Assembly (NCBI GenBank): GCA_035601195.1
Contig: DATNOU010000159.1
Location: 1 to 55,135, forward strand
Direction of reading: 5' to 3'
Length of the DNA: 55,135 bases
Origin: JAIBJP01 sp035601195
Lineage (GTDB): Bacteria; Actinomycetota; Thermoleophilia; Gaiellales; Gaiellaceae
Shown here: positions 25,255-34,281 of the stretch, piece by piece
Numbering within the stretch: the first letter of the stretch is position 1
Layout: every line of letters starts with the position of its first letter
Position numbers and translations under genes: made by a program
Notes under the pieces: model-generated
Told to the model about the DNA's origin: nothing
Databases searched by the model: none
The model's input: the letters and a program-made list of their open reading frames with translations, nothing else

Positions 25255-28197
25255 ATGGCGGAGGCGCGGAAGACCGTCACCGTCGTGTTTGCCGATGTGG
25301 CCGGCTCCACCGGCCTCGGCGAGGCGCTCGATCCTGAGACGCTCCGCGGCATCATGGAGCGCAACTTCGCCGACGCGCGCGCGGCGATCGAGCGCCACGG
25401 TGGCACGGTAGAGAAGTTCATCGGAGACGCGGTCATGGCCGTCTTCGGCATCCCCGCCGTCCACGAGGACGACGCCCTCCGGGCGGTGCGGGCCGTCTGG
25501 GAGATGCGAGAGCGCCTGGCGGCGCTGAACGAGGAGCTCGAGCGCGAGCGCGGCTTCGCGCTCGGCCTTCGCACGGGCGTGAACACGGGCGAGGTCGTGG
25601 CCGGCGATCCGTCAAGCGGCCAGTTTTACGCCACGGGCGATGCGGTCAACGTCGCTGCCCGCCTCCAGCAGGCCGCGCACCCAGGGGAGATCCTCCTCGG
25701 AGAGTCGACGTTCCGCCTCGTCCGGGACGCCGTTCGGGTCGAGGCGGTCGCGCCGCTCTCCCTGAAGGGGAAGACGGAGCTGGTCGTGGCGTACCGGCTC
25801 GCCGGCCTCCTCGAAGGCGCGCCGGGCATCGTCCGCCGCTTCGACTCTCCGTTCGTCGGTCGTACCGAGGAGCTCGCCCGCTTCCGCCAACTGTTCGAGC
25901 GCGTCGCCGGCGAACGCCTCGCCCTTCTCGTCACGGTCCTCGGCCCGGCCGGGATCGGGAAGACGCGCTTCGCCTCCGAGCTCGCCGCCGGGTTGAGCGG
26001 GCGGGCGGCCGTGCTCCAGGGACACTGCCTCTCCTACGGCGAGGGCATCACCTTCTGGGCGCTGCAGGAGATCCTCCGCAGCCTTCCGGAGCGGCCCGCG
26101 GGGGTCCCCGATCCCGAGCAGGCCCGCTCGACCGAGGAGACCTTCTGGGCCTACCGCAAGCTCTTCGAGGCCCTCGCCGCCGAACAGCCGCTCGTGCTCG
26201 TCCTCGAGGATGTCCACTGGGCGGAGCCGACCTTGCTCGAGCTCCTAGAGCACGTGGTCGAGTGGACGCGCGAGGCCCCCATCCTGCTCCTCTGCCTTGC
26301 CCGTCCCGAGCTCCTCGACGATCGTCCCGGCTGGCCGGGCGAGCGCCTCGAGCTCGAGCCGCTTCAGGATGAGGAGGTCGATGCGCTCATGTCGGCGCTG
26401 ACCAAGGATCTCGAGGAGGGCGAGCGCAAGCGGATCGCCGAGGCGGCGCAAGGCAACCCTCTCTTCGCCGAGCAGATGGTCGCGCTCGCCCTCGAGGAGG
26501 ACGGGCGCGAGGCGGCCGTCCCGCCCACCATCCAGTTGCTTCTCGCCGCCCGCCTCGACCGCCTCGCTGCCGACGAGCGCGCCCTCCTCGAATGCGCGGC
26601 CGTCGTCGGCAAGGAGGTCTGGCGGGGCGCACTCCTCGAGCTCTCCTCGCCGGGTACGGAGGTCAGCGCCGTCCTGCAGCGGCTCGTGCGCAAGGGGCTC
26701 GTCCGCCCGGAGCGCTCGAGCTTCCCGGGAGAGGACGCCTTCCGCTTCGCGCACCTCCTCGTGCGTGACGCAAGCTACGCGGCCATCCCCAAGGGGCGTC
26801 GGGCAGAGCTGCACGAGCGCTTCGCGGGCTGGCTCGAGCAAAGCGAAAACCCGTACGGAGACCACCGGCTACCACCTCGAGCAGGCCTACCGCTACCTGA
26901 CCGAGCTCGGGCCGGTCGGAGACCGCGAGCGGGAACTCGCGTCCCGCGCGGCGGCGAAGCTCACAAAGGCAGGACTCAACGCCGTCCGCCACGGAGACGC
27001 GGCTGGGGCCGCGAACCTCCTCTCCCGCGGGCTCGACCTGCTTTCCGAGGACGCACCCGAGCGTGGCGACCTCCTCCTGGCGCTCGGGGACGCCCTCGAG
27101 GCCATCGGCGACCCGAGAAGGCCTCCGCCGTATCCGAGGATGCGCTGACGGCCGCCGAGGCAGCCGCTGATCGCGGGCTCGCGTGGGAGGCGACTCTGCA
27201 GCGGAGCTGGCTCGAGGCGAGGATCGCACCCGGAGTCCGCTCGAACGAGGAGTATCTGAAGGAGGCCGAGCAGGCGGCCGCGGGCCTCCGAGAATTGGAC
27301 CAAGAGCGGGGGCTCGCGCGCGCGTGGCGTTCAGTGGCCGCCTTCCTGCTCTGGTCCGGCCGCATTGCCGCGGCTGCCGAGGCCGCCGAGCGGGCGGCGG
27401 CGCTCGCACAGCGCGCACGCGAGTGGTACCTGGAGCGTGACAGCCTTCTCTGGCTTGGCTTTTCGATTTGCGGCGGACCCGCGCCCGCCCCGGAAGCCAT
27501 TCGCCGCTGCGAGGGGATCCTCGCCGGCACAGCCGACCTCGACGTTCGTTGCAGCATGCGCCACTTCCTGAGCAGTCTCCACGCGATGCTTGGTCATGCC
27601 GACGAGGCCCGGCGCCTGCACGAGCTCGCACTCGCCGATGCAGAGGATCTCGGGCTCAAGCCTGGTATCGCAGCGATCGAGAACATCTACTTCGCCTTGG
27701 AGGCCACGTTCACGCCCGCCGAAGCCGAACGCTGCCGGCGACGCTCGCTCGCACTCTGGCAGGAGATGGGAGAGGACGGCATAGCTTCGACCGCCGCCGC
27801 GAAACTGGCCCGCACGCTCTGTGCGCAGGGCCGCTTCGACGAGGCCGAGCGCTACCTGGCGCTCGCCGAGAATTTGGCCGCCCCCGACGACTACGAGTCG
27901 CAGTCAGTCGGGCGCGCGGCCCGCGCGCGGGTGTTGGCGCAGAGGGAGGGGCACGACCAGGCTGAAGCGGTCGGTCGCGAGGCGGTAGCGATCGCCGACC
28001 GGACAGACGACCTTGACCTGAGAGGCTGGCTCCGGACCGACCTCGCCGAGGTGCTCGAGCTTGCGGGGAAGACAGCCGAGGCGTGCTCGGTTCTGGAGGC
28101 GGCCGTGGGTCTCGCCGAGGCGAAGGAGGAGGTTGTCCTCGCTGAGAAGGCCCGCGCGCGCCTTGCCGAGCTTCAGGCGTCAGCGCCTCGTCCATAG
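25255..28197 (+). CDS. Class III nucleotide cyclase / AAA ATPase / TPR regulator (internal out-of-frame segment)
   Basis: A 980-residue frame. Residues 5-185 are a class III adenylate/guanylate cyclase domain (VTVVFADVAGSTGLGEAL, metal Asp; KFIGDAVMAVFG, second Asp). Residues 200-520 are an AAA-type ATPase with Walker A GPAGIGKTRF (about 232) and Walker B LVLVLEDVHWAE. Residues 620-980 are helical TPR-like repeats. Between about 537 and 619 the frame is wrong: the expected TPR start (GYHLEQAYRYLTEL to LGDALEAIGD) lies in another frame at 26855-27115, so two compensating indels near 26862 and 27112 are implied. Such proteins are large cytoplasmic signalling ATPases. It is followed 4 bases later by the ECF sigma gene. 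Confidence 0.88.
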   Translation: MAEARKTVTVVFADVAGSTGLGEALDPETLRGIMERNFADARAAIERHGGTVEKFIGDAVMAVFGIPAVHEDDALRAVRAVWEMRERLAALNEELERERGFALGLRTGVNTGEVVAGDPSSGQFYATGDAVNVAARLQQAAHPGEILLGESTFRLVRDAVRVEAVAPLSLKGKTELVVAYRLAGLLEGAPGIVRRFDSPFVGRTEELARFRQLFERVAGERLALLVTVLGPAGIGKTRFASELAAGLSGRAAVLQGHCLSYGEGITFWALQEILRSLPERPAGVPDPEQARSTEETFWAYRKLFEALAAEQPLVLVLEDVHWAEPTLLELLEHVVEWTREAPILLLCLARPELLDDRPGWPGERLELEPLQDEEVDALMSALTKDLEEGERKRIAEAAQGNPLFAEQMVALALEEDGREAAVPPTIQLLLAARLDRLAADERALLECAAVVGKEVWRGALLELSSPGTEVSAVLQRLVRKGLVRPERSSFPGEDAFRFAHLLVRDASYAAIPKGRRAELHERFAGWLEQSENPYGDHRLPPRAGLPLPDRARAGRRPRAGTRVPRGGEAHKGRTQRRPPRRRGWGREPPLPRARPAFRGRTRAWRPPPGARGRPRGHRRPEKASAVSEDALTAAEAAADRGLAWEATLQRSWLEARIAPGVRSNEEYLKEAEQAAAGLRELDQERGLARAWRSVAAFLLWSGRIAAAAEAAERAAALAQRAREWYLERDSLLWLGFSICGGPAPAPEAIRRCEGILAGTADLDVRCSMRHFLSSLHAMLGHADEARRLHELALADAEDLGLKPGIAAIENIYFALEATFTPAEAERCRRRSLALWQEMGEDGIASTAAAKLARTLCAQGRFDEAERYLALAENLAAPDDYESQSVGRAARARVLAQREGHDQAEAVGREAVAIADRTDDLDLRGWLRTDLAEVLELAGKTAEACSVLEAAVGLAEAKEEVVLAEKARARLAELQASAPRP

Positions 28198-28201
28198 CCC
28201 A

Positions 28202-28876
28202 ATGGCCAAAGCCGGTTCCGTAATATCGGGCGCCCCGTCGGACATCTACGGTCAGATGAACCCATCTGAGCAGCGTCGCCTGGCCACGGCTGGAAAACGG
28301 AATGCACTCTTGACCGCACGTAAAGACGTGGAGGCGAAGTTCGACGCCTGCTTTCGCGCTCACTATGCAGAGGTATTGGCCTATGCGCTGCGGCGCCTCG
28401 GTGAGCGGGGCGCTGCCGAGGACGTGGCCGCCCAGACCTTCGCCGTCGCCTGGCGCCGCCTAGACGCCCTGCCGGCCGATCCGCTTCCGTGGCTCCTCGG
28501 CGTCGCCCGCCACGTGATCCAAAACGAGGCTCGTTCAGCGCGGCGACGATCGCGGCTCCTCGCACGCATTACCGGCCAGCACCGAGCGCTGGCTGCTCCT
28601 GCCGATCCCGCCGATTCGGTGCCCGAGCGCTCGGCCATCCTCGCCGCCTTTGGCCACCTCAGCGAAGGCGACCGCGAGGTCCTGCGCCTCGGGGCCTGGG
28701 AGGGGCTGGACGCTCGCCGGGCAGCTGCCGCGCTCGACTGCACACGGGGCGCGTACGCGCTCCGCTTGCACCGGGCGCGGCGTCGGCTAGCGAAAGAACT
28801 GGCCGCGTCCGGACATGTTGGCGATGAGGACGAACCGGCTCTTCTGACCGAGATGGCGCGAGAGGAGACAGGATGA
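28202..28876 (+). CDS. ECF-type RNA polymerase sigma factor
   Basis: A sigma-70 family protein of about 224 residues. Region 2 is FDACFRAHYAEVLAYALRRL with AAEDVAAQTFAVAWRRLD; region 4 is LSEGDREVLRLGAWEGLDAR and AAALDCTRGAYALRLHRARR. ATG at 28202, 4 bases after the cyclase gene, gives a 40-residue leader; ATG at 28256 is equally possible and neither has a good ribosome site. It overlaps the next gene by ATGA, which marks that gene as its probable membrane partner. Confidence 0.88.
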   Translation: MAKAGSVISGAPSDIYGQMNPSEQRRLATAGKRNALLTARKDVEAKFDACFRAHYAEVLAYALRRLGERGAAEDVAAQTFAVAWRRLDALPADPLPWLLGVARHVIQNEARSARRRSRLLARITGQHRALAAPADPADSVPERSAILAAFGHLSEGDREVLRLGAWEGLDARRAAAALDCTRGAYALRLHRARRRLAKELAASGHVGDEDEPALLTEMAREETG

Positions 28877-29949
28877 ACGAGAGGACCAACCATGAAGGCC
28901 GCGCCTTCACGTTGCTGCGGTCCGCGAACCCGGTCAAGGCAGAGGACGTACGACGAGAACTGGACGAGGAGAGGCTCGCCGCGGCCCGGGCTCATGCCTA
29001 CGCGACGCTCGAAAAGCCTCAGCCCGTAGTCGAGCGCCTTGCCGCGGCCCACTCGCCCAGGGCCGCCCGTCGCGTGGGGCTCCTGGGCGTAGCGGCCGCC
29101 GCGGGCGCGGCCGTGATGGTGGCCCTGACGGGACTCGTACCCGTGCTCCCCGGTGGTGGTGAACCCGCGACAGCCCTGCGTGTACTCAACGCTGCCGCCA
29201 GTATCGCGGCAGCTCAGCCCGCGACTGCGCCGGGACCAGGCGAATACACATATGTGAAGCAACAATGGGGCATTGTCGGCGGGCCAGGCGGAACGGTGGA
29301 GTGGTGGATTGCCTCGGACGGCTCCGGGCGGATGCACCGGAGCGGCGCACACACGATCGGGGTCTGGGTCATGACCCAGGAAGGCGGCCGCGGGGAGCGC
29401 CGCGTTTTCGTAGAGGGCCACGATCGCACGGCCCACGATGCCACCTTTGGCCCCGGGCGCTTCGCCGAGTTCTACGAGAAGGTCAATCCGGGCGTGTTGG
29501 ACGGTCGCATCGACGGGCTACCATCCGATCCTAAGGCGCTGGAGGTCCTGCTCCGCCGCAAGCTGCGCGAGGCGCTCGACTTCAACCCCGATCCGGCCAC
29601 CCAGAGCCTCCAGATGCTACAAGTGCTCGAGGAGGTCCTCGCCAATCCCCTTGCCCCGCCCAAGCTCCGCGGCGCTGTCTACGACATCGCAGCGGGCCTG
29701 GAAGGTGTGGAGATCAAGGAGCGCGTGACGGACCCCGTCGGGAGGGCAGCGACGGCGATTGCCCTCTGTTCCGCCGCAATCCCCGCGCGCTACGAGGTCT
29801 TCTTCGATCCCGCCACGTCGGCCACGCTCGGGACGCGAGAGGTCAATTCCGTCCCGTGCAACGACGTGAGCTCACGCGGCTCCGGGCTCGGCGGCTACAG
29901 CGTCTACCTCGAACAAGCAACGGTCGACTCGATCCACAAGCGACCCTGA
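28873..29949 (+). CDS. CU044_5270-family membrane protein (probable sigma-factor partner)
   Basis: A 358-residue protein: a cytoplasmic N-terminal part (1-63), one membrane helix (GLLGVAAAAGAAVMVALTGL, about 68-88) and a large external part with GEYTYVKQQWG and RTAVEIKERV-type strands typical of the CU044_5270 family, which is found next to ECF sigma genes in actinobacteria. The layout is that of an anti-sigma or sensor protein, though no classical zinc anti-sigma motif is present. The ATGA overlap with the sigma gene supports a joint role. Confidence 0.82.
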   Translation: MNERTNHEGRAFTLLRSANPVKAEDVRRELDEERLAAARAHAYATLEKPQPVVERLAAAHSPRAARRVGLLGVAAAAGAAVMVALTGLVPVLPGGGEPATALRVLNAAASIAAAQPATAPGPGEYTYVKQQWGIVGGPGGTVEWWIASDGSGRMHRSGAHTIGVWVMTQEGGRGERRVFVEGHDRTAHDATFGPGRFAEFYEKVNPGVLDGRIDGLPSDPKALEVLLRRKLREALDFNPDPATQSLQMLQVLEEVLANPLAPPKLRGAVYDIAAGLEGVEIKERVTDPVGRAATAIALCSAAIPARYEVFFDPATSATLGTREVNSVPCNDVSSRGSGLGGYSVYLEQATVDSIHKRP

Positions 29950-29997
29950 GGAGGCGTATCCAGTTCGACGCGGCCACGAACGAGCGACACGTCGACG

Positions 29998-30083
29998 TCA
30001 GGGTTTGCTTCCGAGCAGCTGCGCTGTGACAGCGCGGAGCAGCTTGCGGGAGGGCGCTGGCCGTTGTCGAGTGCGGTAGGCAC
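29998..30083 (-). pseudogene. Remnant of a gene like that at 30640-31053
   Basis: On the minus strand TALDNGQR, then after a frame break SRKLLRAVTAQLLGSKP and a stop, resembles the N terminus of the protein at 30640 (TALDNTQRSPHRLLRALKARLLGGK). The match covers only about 25 residues, includes one frameshift, and stops at a TGA. It seems to be the broken 5' end of a paralog. Confidence 0.5.
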
Positions 30084-30111
30084 GGCAGGACCCTAGGGCG
30101 ATCGTGCGATC

Positions 30112-30306
30112 ATGGGCGCTGTGCAGAGGTTCACCGTTACGATCGAGGCGCCGAACTGGAAAGATGTCCAAGAGGTCGAGCTGCCCCAGCTCCCCGGCGA
30201 AGGCGATGCGATCGAGACCAGGTATGGGACCTGCATCGTGACTCAAGCCGAACCCTCGTCAGACGGCGGCCAATACGCCGGCAAGATCGTTTGCCGCTTT
30301 CCCTAG
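30112..30306 (+). CDS. Small protein of unknown function
   Basis: A 64-residue, mostly beta protein: FTVTIEAPNWKDVQEVELPQ then GDAIETRYGTCIVTQAEPS and AGKIVCRFP. Two cysteines may pair. No leader or membrane helix. No family is recognised. Followed closely by another small frame on the same strand. Confidence 0.6.
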   Translation: MGAVQRFTVTIEAPNWKDVQEVELPQLPGEGDAIETRYGTCIVTQAEPSSDGGQYAGKIVCRFP

Positions 30307-30326
30307 CGAACGGAGAAGTGGCTGGC

Positions 30327-30545
30327 GTGGCCAGAGTGGAAATCGGAGGCAGGCGGCAAGGTCAGGAAGTGTGGGCGAGGTGGATAGATGGGCACGTGCA
30401 AGGCGACCGGGAGTTCCTCAGGGTCGCCGGCCTCGATCCCGGTACGCGCGTTGAGGATCCGCACGCGTTCGTGGAACTCATTCAGGGGCTCCTAGACCAG
30501 GGAACGGCCAACGTCGTCCTCGACGTACCGCCGAGGCCAGCGTGA
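30327..30545 (+). CDS. Small acidic protein of unknown function
   Basis: About 72 residues: ARVEIGGRRQGQEVWARWID, then HVQGDREFLRVAGLDPGTRV and VELIQGLLDQGTANVVLDVP. The GTG at 30327 has GGAGAA 11 bases upstream; other GTG codons nearby (30318, 30336) are possible. It looks like a compact alpha/beta protein. No family is recognised. Confidence 0.55.
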   Translation: MARVEIGGRRQGQEVWARWIDGHVQGDREFLRVAGLDPGTRVEDPHAFVELIQGLLDQGTANVVLDVPPRPA

Positions 30546-30639
30546 CCAGTAGAAACTCTCGGTACTCTCGGTAGAAAGAGCGGCCCAACCGCTTGTTGAG
30601 CCGTTTGTCGTAGAGATCCTTGACTACCGGAACGAGGCA

Positions 30640-31053
30640 TCACTGCTGCTTGCCCGCTTCCCAGTAGAACTCCTCCCGGGCAAGTACGGGAGTTCCGTCG
30701 AGAAGCGGTGCCCAGGTGCTGAACGCGGCCGAGCGGGTGGGGTCGTTGACGAGGTCGCGGACAAGTCCTTCGATGCCCCGGCCTTCGAACACGAAGACCA
30801 CGGTTTCCTCGGCGAGGAACACGCTGTGCCGCCGAAAGCCAGCCAACCCGAGCCCATAAGGCGCGCCCTTGGCGAGGATCTGAGCTGCTCGCTCGCGCGA
30901 GCCTGGCAGGAGCCTGGCAACGACGGCGAGGCGCTCATTCGCGCCATGATCATCAATGCCCGACGTTCCCCGCTTCCCACCGAGCAGCCGTGCTTTCAAG
31001 GCCCGGAGTAGCCGATGCGGTGAGCGCTGCGTGTTATCGAGCGCGGTGGACAT
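30640..31053 (-). CDS. Uncharacterised protein, probable partner of the ABM-like protein
   Basis: A 137-residue soluble protein: ALDNTQRSPHRLLRALKARL, RLAVVARLLPGSRERAAQIL, HSVFLAEETVVFVFEGRGIE and STWAPLLDGTPVLAREEFYW. The second half looks like a ferredoxin-like alpha/beta monomer. ATG at 31053 follows the ABM-like stop by 17 bases, so the two form an operon; the frame is open to 31548 but that part merely overlaps the ABM-like gene. A remnant of a related gene is at 29998. Function unknown. Confidence 0.65.
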   Translation of the reverse strand: MSTALDNTQRSPHRLLRALKARLLGGKRGTSGIDDHGANERLAVVARLLPGSRERAAQILAKGAPYGLGLAGFRRHSVFLAEETVVFVFEGRGIEGLVRDLVNDPTRSAAFSTWAPLLDGTPVLAREEFYWEAGKQQ

Positions 31054-31070
31054 TTCCCGCAAGAGACCAG

Positions 31071-31358
31071 TCAGCGAACTGTCTGCACCGGCACCTCGAA
31101 AAACTCGACGGACGCTCGCCGTTCCGTTCCGCCGGGATTCATAGCGTTCAGGGCCTCGTCGCCTCGCCGCATTGCCTCCTCGCTTTCGAAGAGCGTGACA
31201 CCGAGACCTTTGCCGGTTTCCCTGTTGACGAGCATCAGCATCTTGGCGCCCTCGAGGCCGGCCGGGGTGTCTTTCGATTCGACCCCGGCCCGAACCATGT
31301 TGATGGCGTCGTCGACACGGGATGGGTCGCCTTCGAACGTGGCAACACGTGCGTACAC
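31071..31358 (-). CDS. ABM-like (antibiotic biosynthesis monooxygenase fold) small protein
   Basis: A 95-residue protein beginning YARVATFEGDPSRVDDAINM, then GAKMLMLVNRETGKGLGVTL and FESEEAMRRGDEALNAMNPG, the usual strand-helix-strand pattern of dimeric alpha/beta ABM proteins. GTG at 31358 has a strong GGAGGA site. Members act as monooxygenases or simple ligand binders. It leads a two-gene operon. Confidence 0.8.
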   Translation of the reverse strand: MYARVATFEGDPSRVDDAINMVRAGVESKDTPAGLEGAKMLMLVNRETGKGLGVTLFESEEAMRRGDEALNAMNPGGTERRASVEFFEVPVQTVR

Positions 31359-31480
31359 AACTCCTCCTTCGTAGTCGGGGACGGGAGCAGCTTACGTTCG
31401 AGCGTCGCTCTACGCCGGCGACCACGACACACGCACCTCGCCGGCTCGCTCGAGCCTGCGTCCTCGGCTCAGGCGGCTCC

Positions 31481-33696
31481 TTGACCGAGCGTCGAGGGAG
31501 CGGTATCCCCTGGTTGTCAAGGCAGAGAGCCGCCCGCATCCGAGCCACAGCCGCGTCGCCCTCGCGGGGCGCACTGGGGATCGCTCTCGTTTTTGCCTTC
31601 CTATTTCTTCCAGGTCAGCCACATCCGGACGCACGAGCCCAAGTCAGCACGCGGCCGAATGTGCTGGTCGTTCTCACCGACGACCAGATGATTGGCGCGT
31701 TGGGCCGTGGGATGCCCTATCTCAGCAGCGAGCCCGGTGCCCATTGGGTGAGCTTCACGAATGCGTTCGTCCACTACCCACTTTGCTGCCCCTCCCGCGT
31801 GACGATCCTTTCCGGGCTCTACGCGCATCACCACGGCGTGAAGAGCAACAGCGGCGGCAGCGATTCAACGATTCCTCCACGCTGGCCACGTGGCTCGACC
31901 AGACCGGCTACGAGACCGCGCTCATCGGGAAATACCTCAACGACTATCCGTTCAGCGATCGACCGGACAACTACATACCACCCGGCTGGGACCGCTGGTT
32001 CGCGTTCCGCACACAGGCGTATTACGACTACCAACTGAACGAGAACGGCACCTGGGTCTCGTACGGCTCGACGGCTGCTGACTACTCGACCGACGTGCTG
32101 GCCGGCAAGGCGCAAGCATTTCTGCCCAGCGCCACGGAGCCGTTCTTTCTCTACTTCAGCACCCCAGGCTCCCCATCGACCGTTTACACCGGCTCCCGGC
32201 ACAAGGGCAGGCTTGCAGGGGTGCCCATCACGCGCACCCCGAACTTCAACGAAGCGGACGTCTCCGACAAGCCGACCTGGGTGCGGAACCTCCCGCTCTT
32301 CACCGCGTCCGAGGAGAACGGCCTCGACAGTGGGCAGAGAACCGCTTCCGAAACCCTGTTTGCGGTGGACGAGGCGATCAAGACCTTCATGGACACGTTG
32401 TCGGCGCGCGGGATCCTCGACAACACGGTCATCATTTTCATGACGGACAACGGCCTGAGCTACGGCCATCATCGTTGGGCCAAGGAGAAGCGGTGTGTTT
32501 ACGAGGAATGCGTCAGCACGCCGCTCATGATTCGTTATCCATGGACCGAGGCGCGCACAGAGTCGAGGTTGTCGTTGAACACAGACATCGCTCCGACGAT
32601 CGCGGAGCTTGCCGGTGTCTCGATGCCCTATCGCCCGGACGGCTTCAGCTTGGTTCCGCGGCTTACGAATTCGGCGACCGACTGGAGATCGAGCGTGCTC
32701 CTCGAGTACCAGGAATCGGGGCAGACACCGTCGATGTTCTGGGCTGTTCGCACCGATAGTTGGAAGTACTCCGAGCTGGCGACCGGCAAGCGCGAGCTCC
32801 ACGACCTTGCTGCGGACCCCTTTGAGCTCACGAACGTCGCGGTCGAGCCGGCGTATGCCGAAATTCAGGCGTTGCTGGCGGCCGAGCTCGAGCGACTGAA
32901 GAGCGAGGGCGGCCCACCGCCTCCCGCGAACCGGCCCCCGGTGGCGGGGGACGATTTCTTCGCCACCATGCAGGACACGACGCTCAGCGTGGCCGTGCCA
33001 GGCGTGTTGGCAAACGACAGCGACGCGGACGGGAACCCGTTGAGCGCGAGCAAGATCTCCGATCCCTCCCACGGAACCGTGACCCTGGACGCGAACGGCT
33101 CGTTCACCTATACGCCCGCCGCGGGCTTCAACGGCACGGACAGCTTCAGCTACCGGGCAAGCGACGGCACCGCGCAGAGCAACACGGCGACAGTCACGAT
33201 CACCATCAGCGCAAGCGGCGGCGGTTCGAGCCTGATCCTCGCCCCAAGCGACGACGCGACCGTCAAGCAGGCCTTCCCCACCTCCGTCTTCAACGACGCG
33301 AGCCTGATCGTGCGCAAGAGCTCGAACAGCGTCCACAGCTACCTCAAGTTCACGGTCACCGGGCTCGCCGGCGCTCCCAGCGCGGCGAAGCTCCGCCTCC
33401 TCGTCACCGACCCGAGCCCCAATGCCGGGCCCATTTACACCGCCTCCAACACCATCCCCAGCGGCACCGCCTGGAGCGAGAGCACGGTCACCTGGAACAC
33501 GAAGCCCGCGATCGGGACGACCGTCCTTTCGAGCCTCGGCGCCGTCAGCACGGGTAGCTGGGTCGAGTACGACCTGAAGAACAGCATCACCGGCAACGGC
33601 ACCTACAGCTTCGCCCTCACCGGCGGCTCCAGCGACCACGCCTGGTTCTCCAGCTCCGAGGGAGCCAACCTTCCTCAGCTGGTGGTGACCCCCTGA
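31481..33696 (+). pseudogene. Secreted sulfatase with cadherin-like and CBM96/DNRLRE domains, frameshifted
   Basis: The first frame gives a signal peptide (LGIALVFAFLFLPGQ), RPNVLVVLTDDQMIGALG and the formylglycine motif CCPSR in YPLCCPSRVTILSGLYAHHH. Near 31855 the frame shifts by one missing base; the rest continues from QRFNDSSTLATWLDQTGYET through IIFMTDNGLSYGHHRWAKEK and YPWTEARTESRLSLNTDIAP. It ends with a cadherin-like repeat (NRPPVAGDDFFATMQ to ATVTITIS) and a C-terminal DNRLRE/CBM96 beta domain. Repaired length is about 738 residues. It would remove sulfate esters from external polysaccharides. TTG 31481 or 31514 is the likely start. Error or decay cannot be told apart. Confidence 0.82.
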
Positions 33697-33706
33697 CGCG
33701 AGGAAA

Positions 33707-33758
33707 TGGAGCTAGCCGGACTAGAACCGGCGAAACCCTGGCTAGGTGCGATCCAGCC
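33707..33758 (-). repeat. tRNA-Ala(CGC) 3'-fragment, copy 2 (degenerate)
   Basis: On the minus strand it reads CTGGATCGCACC, then an altered AGCCAGGGTTTC in place of CAGGAGGTC, then GCCGGTTCTAGTCCGGC and TAGCTCCA. This is the most diverged of the five copies. It starts 11 bases after the sulfatase stop. The direct repeat partner lies at 33816. Confidence 0.7.
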
Positions 33759-33815
33759 GCTCCTCAAACGGAAAGGGAATACGTTGCAGCGCTTTTCGCG
33801 AGAGCGCCTGGAGCG

Positions 33816-33834
33816 CCGCAACATCCCCCGCAAC
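33816..33834. repeat. Short direct repeat beside tRNA fragment copy 2
   Basis: CCGCAACATCCCCCGCAAC: two CCGCAAC units spaced 12 bases apart, 58 bases from the tRNA fragment. The same arrangement occurs beside copies 3, 4 and 5. Confidence 0.5.
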
Positions 33835-33873
33835 GCTATGACTCCGTCTTTGCGGAAGGAAGAGCCTTAGGTG

Positions 33874-34281
33874 CTACTCGCGAAACCAGTCGATGATGCT
33901 TCGTCGCTCCGTGAAGTACCCGGTGGGAAACTCGCACGGCGGCTCCTTCGCTGGTGCGTTCCCCTCCTCGACTGTGCCGCGCGCGCCGGGCGGGACGAGA
34001 AAGGCGAAGCGCGCCACCCCGGCGGCGTTGTAGGCGGGGATGATGTGCTTATCCCGCCAGGCGCCGACGCCCTCGCCCATCGAGTGCCGGAACTTCGTAA
34101 CGTCCACGAGCAGGTAGGGCGTCGAGTGCTCGCCCGCGAGCTCGGCGTAGCGGTGCATCGAACGCTTGAAGTCGTCGTCGGACATGTTTGCAGACGCTTC
34201 GAGCCACTCGAGCTCGAGAATCCGGTCCTCTTGGTAGTGCCTAATCACCCCGTACTCGTCGCGGTTCAGCTCCGTCGCCAC
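33874..34281 (-). CDS. STAS/SpoIIAA-like protein
   Basis: A 135-residue protein: DRILELEWLEASANMSDDDF, RYAELAGEHSTPYLLVDVTK and RDKHIIPAYNAAGVARFAFL. The alternating strand-helix order with LLVDVTKF fits a SpoIIAA-like (STAS-related) domain. No leader. It overlaps the ArsR-SRPBCC gene by 16 bases, so the two are translated together. Function unknown. Confidence 0.65.
   Translation of the reverse strand: MATELNRDEYGVIRHYQEDRILELEWLEASANMSDDDFKRSMHRYAELAGEHSTPYLLVDVTKFRHSMGEGVGAWRDKHIIPAYNAAGVARFAFLVPPGARGTVEEGNAPAKEPPCEFPTGYFTERRSIIDWFRE

Noticed and set aside
31828..33639. 603-codon minus-strand frame opposite the sulfatase gene
   Set aside because: No recognisable motif; the plus strand carries clear sulfatase and beta-domain sequence.
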